Source of the DNA: Patiria pectinifera
Taxonomy: Eukaryota > Echinodermata > Asteroidea > Valvatida > Asterinidae
Length of the DNA: 64,000 nt
Assembly: GCA_029964075.1 (NCBI GenBank)
Contig: CM057147.1
Span: 20,853,513-20,917,512 of the forward strand
Reading direction: 5' to 3'
Positions 36,101-47,761 of the stretch are shown here, piece by piece. The translations under genes were made by a program, and so were the position numbers. Numbering within the stretch: position 1 is the stretch's first letter; each line of letters begins with the position of its first letter. The notes beneath the pieces were generated by a model. It saw nothing but the letters and a program-made list of their open reading frames with translations, was not told the origin of the DNA and made no database searches.

Positions 36101-39100
36101 CGACTACATCTTAGAGGACAAGCTGGTTTAGGTGTGGCCAGAAGATCAATAGTTGGTCGTATAGTGCCCCGCTACATCCTGTTAGGCCCCGTCCACTCCC
36201 CCTTTGCCACCGAATTTAGATCTTGTATGTTTCGTAACGAAACAAATTTAAATAAATAATTTGCAAGTGAACACTTACACAGACTTCCTTTTCACAGCCT
36301 CACCCCCACACCTCCGGGGCATTGCTTGGTGGGTTGAAGGTGGGGTGATCACCCACCAATAGCTTGGCTTTGTTGGAAAATCATTGTCAAGTCGGCAAAA
36401 ATCATAATAATAATGGCCCTATCCATTGTCCTCTGATTGAAGTGCATCATTACTTAAATGATGTCCAGTCCTCCACACCCTGCTAGGCCCCGCCCCTTCT
36501 ATTGTTACCAAATGAATTTGCAAGTGAACTTTTTTTTGTTTTAATCTACACCAACATCCGTCTCACAGCTAGCCCCCTTCCCCTGCCACTCCTCTCCCAA
36601 TGCTCACAAGAGCACCCCCCCCCATCAAGTCAACAAGTACAATTTTGTTCAGATTACATACATGCATACGACCTTGGTGAAAGTCAGAATTATGTTCACT
36701 GGTTTTTTTTTTACAACACGGGACAGCTTGGAATATCCGAAAAAAATTCGGAGGAGAAGGAGTATGTCGCTGGGATAGGTTGGGGGGGGGGGGTGATCTG
36801 GACACACACATACATATATACATGTACAAATTCAGAAGACAAAGAGTCTTATGTAGACATGCCTTTACAGACAAACAAAACAAGACAAAGACAAACAAAT
36901 CTAACAAGACATTACAAAATCACGAGAACAGATTGTACGCATACGTTAATGATATAAAAACACAAAATAACAAACAATTGAAAGGGCAATGTTTAGTAAA
37001 GAGTATGAACTAATGATAGATAACAGGAAACTTTTTTTTCATGGACTTTTTTTAAGCAGCCCACAGAATTTTGGAATTACATTTTAATGTGTGGTGAACA
37101 AAATGACCTTTATTTTATAATCATCAAACCGGAAATGATCAGGCGATTTAGAGAGCAAATAAGTCTTATTTGTTTAAATTGAAATGCATGAACTTTAAAA
37201 CAAAGATCACTCCAGTGAAAACAGCGTCAATTTGATTGAATGAATTTCACTCGGACTTGACTTGGCCCTATACATGTAGTTAGGGTCTGGAATACTGTTT
37301 AAGTTGAAGAATCCTCCAAATTTGTATTTGCCTGATCAACATGAATTTTTGTGACTTTTCCAAACTTTTAGCAGTGGTCACCATGGCACCAAACGCACTT
37401 CTGTAGTGTGTTCATTATTACCATGGCAACTGATGTAAAAACATCGGTTCTTATAAACTTAAGTCACAAATTTTCAAAACCTATCAAATATCATCTTTAG
37501 ACTGAAATTCATGGCTACATAATTAACAACAATACATGCTCATGCAGTATGTAACGTGGCCGCCATTGGTGCGAGAAGCCCATGTAATTTTCGCCTTTCT
37601 GATAGTTATTACATGAATCAATTGCAGAGCATGAAATAATATCACTATAATTAAGACTTTTACTGTAGTTTTGCCAATTCGGGTTGAAACCCACCAATTT
37701 TTGGAATAAAATCAGTAGATATATAGTCCCTATGGCGGTAACAATGAATACATACAATTACCTGAAATATAGAAAAATCACCTCTAGTGGCAGCAGCAAT
37801 AGAACCAAGTATGTCACATTATAGAGTAATGACCAGCCAATATTCCTGCCAAATCAGTTAAAGGAAATCGGTCAAAGCATATGGAAATCAGTGTGGGAAT
37901 CACAATGTGCTGAACCCCTCCCTTTTAACCCCCCCCCCCAATTCCTGTCTGATATGGTAAAAAATCTGTACGCACTTGGTTATATTAGGTGGGGGAGTTG
38001 ACATTTTTTGAATTAATATATTAACAAAGCATTCCCATGTTTGTATATCAATAACCCTGTAATTTATAAGCACCAATACATGCCATGCAACAATGGACGC
38101 ACCACAGAAGTGTGGCCATATTGACAGTTTGGAAAAGACTCAAAATGTCATGCTGATTATGAAATTACGATTTTTTGGGGGGCATACTATATTCGACTTA
38201 ATATGTACTTGATCTGACCGTAACTACATATAGGTCCAAGACAATTCAATCAATTAAAAAAGAAACCTTTTTGAGTTTTCACTTGAGTGATGTTTTAAAG
38301 TACATATATTTCAATATAAAAAAAATGAGTTATTTACTCTCTAAATCGCATTATCACTTCCCTGTGTTGAAAATAATACAATAAATGCAATTTTGTTCAA
38401 TAAATTACAGCATTTTGTACGGTGAACATATCCCTCCTCCCCCTCGCTTGCCAGATATTCCAAACAACTCCCATATTGTAAAAAAAAGCCACACCTGCAA
38501 AGTGCATATAAAAATTTGGACTTTCCCAAAGGCAATATATGTAACCTATCAAAATACATGTTAAACTCTTTGGGAGGGGTGGGGGAGTGGGGGAGGGGGA
38601 GGTGCTCATATGAGCACTGGAGAAGGAAGAGGGTTGGCGGGGGGGGGGGGGGCTGTAAGACTGCTGTTGGTGTAAATCATGCCAGGTTCATTTGCAAATT
38701 GATATCTATTTGGGCAAATACATCTGAAATAGGTGGCAAGGGAAGAGGGTAGGGCTTAGCTGGGTGGGAGGACTGGACATCATTTAAATAATGGATGCAC
38801 TTCAATCAGAGGACAATGGATAGGGCCATTATTATTCATTGCGGCTTGCAAACACATGGTTTTTGCCGACTTGACAATGATTTTATCAAAGTCAAGTTGG
38901 TTGTCACACCCCACCCTCAACCCCTATCAATGCCCCAGGGGTGGGGGGGGGGGGAGGCTGTGAGAAGGAACTCTGTGTAATTTCTAAAGTGTTCACTTGC
39001 AAATTATACATTTGTTTTGTTATGCAATCAACATACAATATCTAAATTCGGTGGCAAAGGGAGAGTGGGCGGGGCCTAGCCGGGTGCAGGGGGGGGGAAG

Positions 39101-39964
39101 TATACAACCTACTATTCATTCACTAGTCTAACAATGATACACAGTGTGATTCTGTTTGTAAAAATGTGCTAGATTCAGGAACAATTCCAATTATACAAGT
39201 TAGTACAAGAGTTAAATGAGTTTGCAGTAGGCCTACGTTCTTTTTTTTTTTAACAAACTCTTTTTTCTGTTCTGACATAAACATATTAACAACTTAACCG
39301 TGCAATGTCCAGTGAAATAGTCTGCTTGATCCAGTTCCCTTTGTAATTCAACAATAACAACTCTTTCTAAAATATATATATATATATATTCTTTTAAACT
39401 CGAGGCCGAAAATTGCATATTTCATTGACGAATCATAAACCCAACAATACACTCGCGCGACACACATTGAGGTAGACAGAATTTTATTTTTCTCATGCTG
39501 ATAAAAATTACCATATGAATTAACGCACTACATTCATGTACATGACATTGCAATCACCAACAGTGAACTTTTGTGCATGTGTAGTCATGTATGAAGACCA
39601 GTCGTGTACAGTTTGCCTGTACTGAATGGTACCAGGCAGGCAATATAGGCCTATGGGAACGACTTACGAAATATCTGTTAACATAATAGGTTTGTCCATA
39701 CTCAAACGATTAACGGACTGATATAAAAACAACTATAGTTATAATCTCAAAGTAATGATAGTTAACAGCAATAAACTGATAATAACGCATAGAAACTAAT
39801 ATTACTCAGTACACAATATATTCTCATTTACTTTTCACCATGTTGAACGTTCCTTTTCTATGAACAAAATGGTCATTCTGGGTGAGTTGACTGACTTACC
39901 ACTTGCTGAGGCGCAGCCACGTAGGCAGGTGTCATCATCGTGACAGAAAGTATCTCTGGATGCT
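30125..39964 (-). CDS. MS4A/CD20-like tetraspan A2 (core intact, tail damaged)
   Basis: Exons: 39900-39964 (ATG at 39938), 35434-35616 (TM1), 33275-33331 (TM2), 31853-32026 (TM3), 31349-31474 (TM4), 30566-30657 and a former last exon 30125-30207. The four TM exons are open and in phase. The first exon has a 15-bp deletion relative to A1 that removes the PPAY motif. The TM2 exon is one codon shorter. The next-to-last exon has a 1-bp insertion (92 instead of 91 bp), giving a frameshifted tail with TAA at 30562-30564. The acceptor of the last exon reads CAA where A3 and A4 have CAG. In TM1, PIGCGF replaces PIWCGI. The gene may still make a tetraspan with a different tail, or may be decaying. Confidence 0.7.
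32087..33096. mobile_element. hAT-like element of about 1.0 kb with a nested MITE
   Basis: Flanked by GCTGTAAG (32079-32086) and GGTGTAAG (33097-33104), 7 of 8 matching. The ends are CAGGGGCAGT and, reversed, CAGGGGCGGC. It is absent from the paralogous intron of A1 (near 22405). The interior has degenerate repeats of GTGCCCCTCTCGCGAT. A second MITE related to 9229-9545 is nested at about 32650-32975. No transposase. Confidence 0.75.
32650..32975. mobile_element. Nested MITE related to the 9229-9545 element
   Basis: The left end CAAGGGTGGATCCA and the right end TGAATCCGCCATTG are degenerate versions of the 15-bp TIRs at 9229-9545, and the interior is in the reverse orientation (GCACCACAGAGCATCT matches 9360-9375 reversed). 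Confidence 0.65.
34131..34210 (+). repeat. (AACCC)16 perfect pentamer array
   Basis: Sixteen uninterrupted copies in the TM1-TM2 intron of A2. On the transcribed sense strand (minus) it reads (GGGTT)16, which satisfies the simple G-quadruplex rule many times over. Confidence 0.95.
34395..34436 (+). repeat. Short AACCC-type array
   Basis: AACCCAACCCAAACAAACC-like run, a degenerate companion of the array at 34131. Confidence 0.7.
34517..35149. mobile_element. hAT-like element with CCCGA-rich ends (633 bp)
   Basis: A perfect 8-bp target repeat CTACTGAG lies at 34509-34516 and 35150-35157. The termini are TATTGATGTGCA and, reversed, TAATGATGTGCA. Both ends are packed with CCCGA/TCGGG pentamers in opposing orientations, able to fold back. 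No transposase frame. Located in the TM1-TM2 intron of A2. Confidence 0.85.
36180..36740 (-). repeat. Dispersed repeat R (copy 2, inverted)
   Basis: Reverse orientation relative to 24838-25500 and 38440-39100. Together with copy 3 it forms a large inverted repeat with a spacer of about 1.7 kb in A2 intron 1. Confidence 0.7.
36741..38439. other. Spacer between inverted copies of repeat R
   Basis: AT-rich with a G run near 36780. No coding region or known element was recognised. It is unique to the A2 unit, so it probably entered with the R repeats. Confidence 0.45.
38440..39100 (+). repeat. Dispersed repeat R (copy 3)
   Basis: Direct copy of 24838-25500, including the internal GTTCACTTGCAAATT duplication and several poly-G runs. 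Confidence 0.75.
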
Positions 39965-40259
39965 CTGTAATTCAATTAATCAATCAATCGATCAATCAAT
40001 CAATCAGTCAGTCAGTCAGTAGGTAAGTTGGTCTGTCTTATTCAGTATTTGCTATTATTTCAAACATCCGAATCGGTCTAAAGAGTCGGAATAAAACACT
40101 TTCGGCATCTATATGTTCCAGTTCGCAAAATAAGAAGTAGTTCTATCTAAAGGAAAAGACTGTCTCTCTCGGCAGGCGCGAATAAAGACCTGCTTTCCTT
40201 CCGTCTCCGAGGTATAATTTAGTGGCGAAACAAAGTGAAAACAAACGCGATCGTTTTAC

Positions 40260-40400
40260 CTTTTCGCTGGAGTGTTCCTGTTTCCTCAACCGTCGTCACT
40301 GCCTGGCACGGCGTACTGTACACAGCGCACACCGACTGGGTTTGCATACAGTATTATTCCGCACCACTACGTCATATTTTAAATAAAACATTTGTTCAGT
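40260..40400 (-). promoter_or_regulatory. Conserved 5' UTR exon and promoter of A2
   Basis: Donor at 40259/40260. The minus strand carries TGACGTA and an A/T box (TTTTATTTAAAATATGACG at about 40370-40390). An inverted-repeat element is inserted immediately upstream at 40459-41092. Confidence 0.45.
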
Positions 40401-40458
40401 GGCATAGCAGCGTGCCATCCTCTTTCCCACAGTCAGCTATGGCAATGGTACGGGTGAG

Positions 40459-41092
40459 ACTGCGCAATAGCCGTGGCCTTGTTGCCATTTTGTTCGGTTG
40501 TTCGCAGTTTAATAACTCCAACGTACGCGACTACGACGTGCGTATCATGTATATTGGCAAAATAAAAATGAATGAATGAATGAATGAAGTAAAAAAAAGG
40601 GGTTGATTTATTTTAAAGATAAAACAATACTTAAAAAGAAACCAGGGATCAGATTTATACGCAAACGTGTATATTTATATAAAATTAATAAATTTAAATG
40701 CATAAAAAAGGGGCTTTTTTTCTGAAGAAAGTATGTAGGCCTATGTGTATATAAAAACTTAGATGCATTAAAAAAGATTCTAAAGAAAGAAGTAATTTTT
40801 CCATTCCCAACTGTTTTATGCACAAATGTCCAACGAATCATTGCGATGTTCTTTGGATAAGATCATTCTATTTCCATTTCACATCGAACTGTCAAGATCT
40901 TCACACGTATGGGTTTTGTGAAATGATAAAGTTGTTCCTGCGCGTATATGTCACAAAAAATCCTACAAGATCTGGTCTTGTATAAGTATGTACACGCCCG
41001 TACGTAATGCACATGATTACGTTCGGCCATTGAACCCAACGTCGTTATTGTCCAATCACAAAATGGTAACAAGGCTACGGCTATTGCGCAGT
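40459..41092. mobile_element. 634-bp inverted-repeat element upstream of the A2 promoter
   Basis: TIRs of about 35 bp with two mismatches, starting ACTGCGCAATAGCCGT. Absent from the paralogous site near 27310. The flanks CGGGTGAG and CAGATGAG match at 6 of 8 positions and may be an aged 8-bp target duplication. It contains a (TGAA)n tract at 40570-40590. No recognisable transposase. Confidence 0.75.
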
Positions 41093-41099
41093 CAGATGA

Positions 41100-44000
41100 G
41101 TGATACAGAAAGGGTTCTGTGCTAAAAACCTCTGATTAATTTTAGCTCTCATTGAATACATTTGTAAAAACCGTAACCCTAGGGCAGCACTTCCGCGAGT
41201 GCAGCACCCAAACGCAAGAAAATGCATGCGCAGTTTGTGTTGCAATACTTTTGATACAATAGTAATTTTTGAGACAGGGATTAGCAGACAACATGCGCCT
41301 TTGGAACGGTGGGATCAAGCAGGAAGAAAGGCAGGCCACAGGTCGTAGACTGGTACCCGTTGCTTTTGCTCTAGTCTGTCGAGCAGTAAGCCCGGGTCTC
41401 GTGGTACATCAGTGTTTTAAATTACACACTGGACTCGGGTAAATGTAAAAGATTTTACGAAACGTGGACGGAACTATGATTGGACATGCGGGTTTTCGTG
41501 GCTCCAATGCTATTTTGTCCAGACACGACGAACTATTTACACATGGGCGTCGCTAGACCATTTTGAATGGGGGGGGGGGGCATCATGAAATATGCCGACG
41601 GACCGTCACGCAAAATGAGTGTAATTGATAATTGCACCGCCCAAAATGATCCCTTTAACTCCATATTTTCTCCGTAAATATATAATGGTTAATTATGGTT
41701 ATTACTTTGAATGCTATAATTTTTCAGTGGGATAAATTCAACTTCTTCAAAAATAGATCGTCAAAATGTTGCCCTACCATATTGAAAACTTTTGGACATT
41801 TGCGCATCGCACAACTCATGTACACGCTCAGTAAGTGTGCTTGTTTAGACCCGTCCCCTGAACCCAGACTGGGGGAGGTCTTTAAATTCTAAAGTGGAAC
41901 TATGTTTATGCGAGCGCGGAATATTCTGGATTCTAGATGCTCTGTGGTGCAATCTAAGGTATTTCCTGGCCATTTTCACCTAACTTTTTGAATGAAATGT
42001 GCGAGTGTTAAGGGCGATGGAGGTTGTTTTACTTCACAAACATCACATCAAAATTGAAGCTTAACTCTCTTTCGCTATTTTCCCTCCTTAGCTTGAAAGT
42101 AGCTCAATTCGTAGCTACCTGCATGCGATCAAGCAAGCACGGGCTTGTGGTTTTTACAATCAGCTGTAGCTGTCAACTTCCCGCCGTGTATGAAGTGACC
42201 TCGCGCAGAAGCTCGTGCCGACATGACAGAATGAACAATCTTTTGCCATTCTCTATTTCTTTTTCTTCTTTTCTCCATTCTTCATTTTCTATTTTGCCGA
42301 CAGCACCATGATTTTGTTAACAAAATTGACTGGGGGGGGGGACATCCCCCTCACCCTCCCCTGTAATATTGCCCATGTCCTCACAATATAAAAGAGAGAG
42401 AACATAAATCGAATGCAAATTTGAGCGTTTTAAAATATAGAGTTTTAAAACTCTTTATTTATCTCATTTTAAGTCGAACAAAAAACATTCTCTACATATT
42501 GAGGTACGCATAACTAATTATGCGATAGAAAAAATCACATGAAGAATAACTAAAACTGAACGAGATGTCCTGATTTCAAGTTTAAATGACCCTTCCCTAA
42601 TGTATTTTTTTCAACATAAGAACGCATCCCAGAAATACAATCTAGGGAACTCAGTTTTTAGCAGCACACAACAAGCAAGGGCGAATCCAGAACTAAATTT
42701 CAAGGGACCTCAGAGGGAACGAGAATTTTGTTTACAAAAAGAGGTAGAGAATAAGTTTATATAGGTTTTCCAGTCCAATTTCCTGAAATGATCATTCGTT
42801 TCTGAAAAGCGGTCATTCATTTTCGTTTGAATTTGAATGCACGTTTTTAATCCCATTTCAATTCAACGAAAGTTCAATCGTTTTCACTGTCCGTGCATTC
42901 GGTTTTGAGAAACAGACGGCCAATTACGTTACCTCTGCATTAATTTCGCAAGCATACCTTTTTAATTAAAATTGATTTCAGGTACAGCTAATTTGATTGA
43001 CGGAATGAAAAAAAACCTTAATTGTATCTGGTGCCGATGGCATTAAACTAAAAGTGAAATAGAATTGGGAATGTTTGAAATCGCCCGCTATAATCGAAAA
43101 AGAACTCTTGTAAACAAATCGGAAAGGACATAAACAGAGGTTGCTGCTTAATCACTAAATTGATTGAACTGAAAAGGACTAGACTGCTCTGATGGCGAAA
43201 ATGAAACGCGTGTTCAGAGCGATTCCTAAATTCTGACAAAAATGAATGGCCCATTTTCAGAAGTGAATAAACATTTTAGGAAATTGGCCGGGAAAATCTA
43301 CAGTATCGTGCGCTATTTTCACATTGTAATATTAACATTAAGAGGTACATGTATGTGAAAAGCTGATGGTTATTATTATTGTTTTGTTTGTATTTATTTT
43401 TAAGGGGGGGGGGGAATTGCCTGCGCCCCCCCCCCCGGATCCGCTAATGAACCACAGACAAAACACAACTGAATGTTTTCCCCGTATGGGAAGTTCTGAT
43501 GAAAACAAAATTGACCAAACAATAAGTACTCACAGTAAAACAAAAATAATGTCAGCTTTACCTCGGGAGATATTGTCATCTGTTCTAGGATACATTAGAA
43601 AAACCTGAATAAGTAGGCTACTTTGTAGTTATGACAGCCAAATCTCGTAAGTCATTGACGTGGATAATTACTGAGCAAGATACATGTATCATCCTAAACT
43701 CCAAAAATATGTGTGAATTACAACCTAAAGCCTAAACAACTACTTAAAGAAAAAGAACACTGGTTTTTTTTTTGGCTGAAAAGGCAGGTGAGCTTATATG
43801 GGATATTCCATTAATACCAGCCCTCTCCTTGTTAAAAAAAATGAATCTAATGGTCGAATTCGAAGAACCAGCTCATTCTATCTACGGTTTAGTGTACCAT
43901 TTCTTAGTTCATAATAACACCAATTCTGCCTCTTCTCACATAAAATGGATTCACCCTCCAACAAACTGATACCATATTGCGATGAGTTTCGTATCCAGAA

Positions 44001-44640
44001 TCGTAGAGAATTGAGCACCAACTCAACATAGTTTCAAAATATTGCCTATTTTATCATGCTCCCTGTACAATGTATATTAAAGGGTAATACTTTTATTTGT
44101 CAACTACCAAACCTACTGTTGGCATTGGCTGGTGAGCATTTTTGTAGTGGTGAGTGCACAAAACAAACAGAGAGAACTTGGTGTTGGCTTTCATTGTCGG
44201 ACGTCTTAGAATATGCGGCAAAAACCCACATCCGATCCAGCCAAACTTCCCAGTGTTTGGGAACTAAAAGCATGAAGCTAAATAATGGTTACAGCCGAGT
44301 CCGTGATTTCTGGAATGGTGCATTATTATTTAGTATATACATTATCTGTAATAACAGCTTCTGAGTAAATATATGAGTACATTATATTTTCTTCATCTAC
44401 TACTTTATACAAATTAAGCATCTCCAACATTCTAACTTTCATTTAATGATAATTATTGTACAATGGAGCCAGGGCAATATATTGTAATTACCTCTAAACA
44501 TATTTCTTGGCTAATAGCTAAATGCACACAAACACACAGCTTAACACAACAAGTCAAGACTTAAAGTCTGTTTCAAGCCCTATTTATATCATGATTCCAT
44601 CAGGTCAAAGTTCACGGATGACCTATTTATTGAGTTCCCA
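41100..44640. other. Intergenic stretch between A3 and the A2 promoter
   Basis: No gene is recognised. It holds poly-G/poly-C blocks (41565-41582, 42330-42342, 43404-43438), fragments resembling MITE ends (CAAGGGCGAATCCAG at 42676; GGATCCGC at 43437), and unit 3/unit 4 shared flank. Confidence 0.5.
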
Positions 44641-46914
44641 GTACTATTGCTCATCGGTTAGGGGCGCTTGAACCTGCGGATACTGCCCCTTCTGGGCTGG
44701 GTAGGCTGCATGAAAACAGGAAAGGGGAAAATGGAAGAATGAAGTTTTAAAGGATGAGACGAGTAGGAAAAAACGGCTTACATATTGTGAAGACTCTAAA
44801 CTACCAAATGGCGGCATGTGAGAGACCACAAGCCTCGCAGTTTGATATCAAATCAGTATTACTAGGCCTCTAGACATTTCTTACCAAATTATGGTTGACC
44901 GGTGGGTACCTTGTAGAAAGCCGGTCCCTGGGGCTGAGTGGTAGCTACCACGTGTGGTTGAGCTTGGTAGTGGATCTACTCATGCCAAAAGAATTCGGTT
45001 TTTATTAGTGAGTTTCTTAAAATACATATCCTCAAAAATCAAATATTAATTTGTTTCAATGGATCAATGTCAACAAATCATTTCCTTTCATTGTCCAAAT
45101 ATTTGTTAACGCTGTAACATAAATTGGAAAAATACGATCAAGTTGGGCCTATTCAATTTGCAAAAAAAGAGTACGTCTTTTCTTCTACATAAAACACGTT
45201 GTACGCTTCAGTGTTAATTCATAACGTGAAAACTATAAAAAGAAGATTTACGACACAGTAAAATTGAAGTGCTTTCGAAGGAAAGCAGGTCAAAAAAAGT
45301 AAAAGTTCTAGCAGCTCAAATTGGTAAGACTGCTTGTGTATACACCATACAGTACCTAGGTTGTAACTCAACTGACTTCACTCTGGATTGCAAGCTTTCC
45401 ACAGGAGTTTGTCTCCAAATCCTCTCTTACACCATGGTGTGATAACCTTTCGGAGTTGCATTTACTAGAGACCATCGCAAATCCCCCATGGCCCTCCGAA
45501 TGTAATCACAAGGCAACAAGTACCAATTGGAGCACTTTGTGACAAAGGCATTTCAATATGCAATTGTCACCCTTGTGACTTGTGAGTCGACTGTTTTATT
45601 ATTGAAGGACTTGTGATGGACTCTTCTACAAAAGCGGTGAAGATATGTAAACAATGCAGATACTGAGGTAATTCGGTATAACACGTTACGTACCACTGTC
45701 TGAGTTGCCGATCCACCGCAGCAGAGTAGACCGCAGGTCAAGCTGGCACCAACTATGGCGACAACAAACTCCACTAAGGCGAGAATTATTACTGTACCAT
45801 AAACACCATTCACGGCCAACTGCACAATAATAATCCCGATAATTAAAATATTTTTAACATTCACACTCTAACCCACTTTTAAACCTAAATATCTTTGTGG
45901 TGCGTGAGTTTACCTTTTGTCAACGTGTAGGTAATTTTGAAAATCCTTTAATTTCATCATATCTTTTTTCAATCACAAATCGCTGTTTAGAGAAAATGTA
46001 AATTAAAAAAACCAGCGTTAGCATGATTCTCAACTAATTATTATAACACCCATAGAGTAAAATCAACGACGAAAGAGTCGCTTAGAGAAAAAAAGTGTAG
46101 AAACCATCGTAATTGTCGAGGGAAGAAACAAGGAAACATTTCTCATTAAATGGAATAAAGTTTTACCTACCTTCAAATCACAGCTGTAAATCTCTGCGTT
46201 ATAACTAGCGTAGTGGTAATCCGAAACGCAGATTATATTGATGGATGCCATCCCATTAGCCCCAAAACCAATGACGCAGCACGCAGCCAGACAAGCCAAG
46301 ATGGACATGATCATGTAGCCGATAGCCTGTGGAGATAAATCGCAAATCCCTTTGAAAAATCTTTAATATCAATATGTTTTGGTTCATCGTTATGAGCAGT
46401 CTCAGGTCCGCAATTAAAGTGGTCCTGGGTTAATGTGTAACCCATGACACATGCGAAACGTTGAAGTAAGATTGTACCCGTTTGTTGTCATTTCTCTTTC
46501 CGAGGATCTCCACGTTAAGGAAGCGAACCCGAACCACACGCTGCAAAGTATTAGGATTCACAATAAGAATGGCTTACCACTCTGGAATTCTTCTTCCATC
46601 CAGACACTATGCCCAGGATTCCAGCAACGACATAGAACTGTAAAAAAAAAATGTAAGCAGGGGTATAACCACTCAAACATCCACATGATCATTGGCCTGG
46701 TATTGGACACCACAGCAGCATTAACCTGTCCAGATAGTGTGGTAGAGCTTAAACCTTCTGTTTGGACACAAAATGTCATTGTACACCGTAAAACCCTTTT
46801 GTGTGCGCAGAGTACGCTCTATTTTTTGACATGCTTCAAAATATCGTGCATCTAAAATGCTTTTCCTCTGTGAGAAAAAAGGATTGCCCGTTGGAAATAT
46901 GTACAAAATAAAAC

Positions 46915-46975
46915 CCAGCCAACCCAACCCACAACCAAACCCAACCCAACCCAACCCAAACCCAACCGAACCAAG
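46915..46975 (+). repeat. AACCC-type array in A3 intron
   Basis: About ten imperfect AACCC/AACCCA units in the TM1-TM2 intron, as in A1 and A2. Sense strand G-rich. Confidence 0.8.
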
Positions 46976-47292
46976 CAAATTCAAACACGTTTGCTTATGG
47001 TGTAGATCGATGATTTTCTATTATTCCTCATCCCTTTTCCTTTGTCTATACTCTTTGCAACTTACACCTCTCATCGGTTTTGTACACGTTTTCTAATCGA
47101 GGGGTCCTCGATTTGGTTCCTGTCCTCAATTCATCGATGATGTTGCACAATGTGTGTCCCCAATTTACACAATAAACTCACACACACATTTAACCAAGTG
47201 TGTAAACACACCCAATCGTGGACCCCTTACAGTCCCTCTTTTGTTTGTAACATTTTAGGAAAATATCTATGTTTTGTGCCCGATCGTCAATT

Positions 47293-47761
47293 CGTCATCG
47301 GTACCACGAACTGACACTCAGTTGTACGTGAGCGCGCTGCACGCGCGAGTTTTTAAAGAACCGGGTTATTTTGTATTGTAAGATGGAATCTTATAAGACG
47401 GGTTATTTTGGGTTTCACGAACTGACATCCTCCACAGTGCGGCTCTTTTAGAGCGCCCCCCCCCCCACATTTCCGGTTTCACGAAATGACACTGACCTTA
47501 TTTTCACCAACTAAAACGCCTTTTAATTGAATGTTTGTGTAAGCACACAATATACGGATGGATTACATGCGTGTAACACGTTTCAAACCTTAGTCCGTTC
47601 TGTATTGCCGCATCATGCTTGGGTGTCAGTTTGTGAAACCGAAATTGTTGATTTTACACGTAATATCAACAATTTCGGTTTCATGAACTGACACCCATTT
47701 TCACGAACTGACGCCCACTTGCGCGTGAGTGTCAGAGTGTCAGTTTGTGGTGCCGATGACG
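47293..47761. mobile_element. 469-bp inverted-repeat element built on a repeated CACGAACTGACA motif
   Basis: TIRs of about 27 bp start CGTCATCGGYACCACRAAC. AATT lies at both ends (47289-47292, 47762-47765) and may be a 4-bp target duplication. The paralogous intron at about 34312 shows the uninterrupted site. The motif CACGAACTGACA or its complement occurs about seven times, and a hairpin with long arms lies inside (47621-47696). No protein is encoded. Confidence 0.8.

Larger units (their letters stand above)
39190..44740 (-). repeat. Segmental duplication unit 3 (pairs with 49000-53620)
   Basis: Contains the A2 first exon and promoter, a distal flank (41290-41540 matches 51900-52135; 44090-44340 matches 52990-53220) and the A3 3' end. 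Units 3 and 4 share this flank with each other and not with units 1 and 2. Confidence 0.7.

Noticed and set aside
46451-46855. 134-codon plus-strand open frame
   Set aside because: Antisense to the TM2 exon and intron of A3; no plus-strand splice or domain support.
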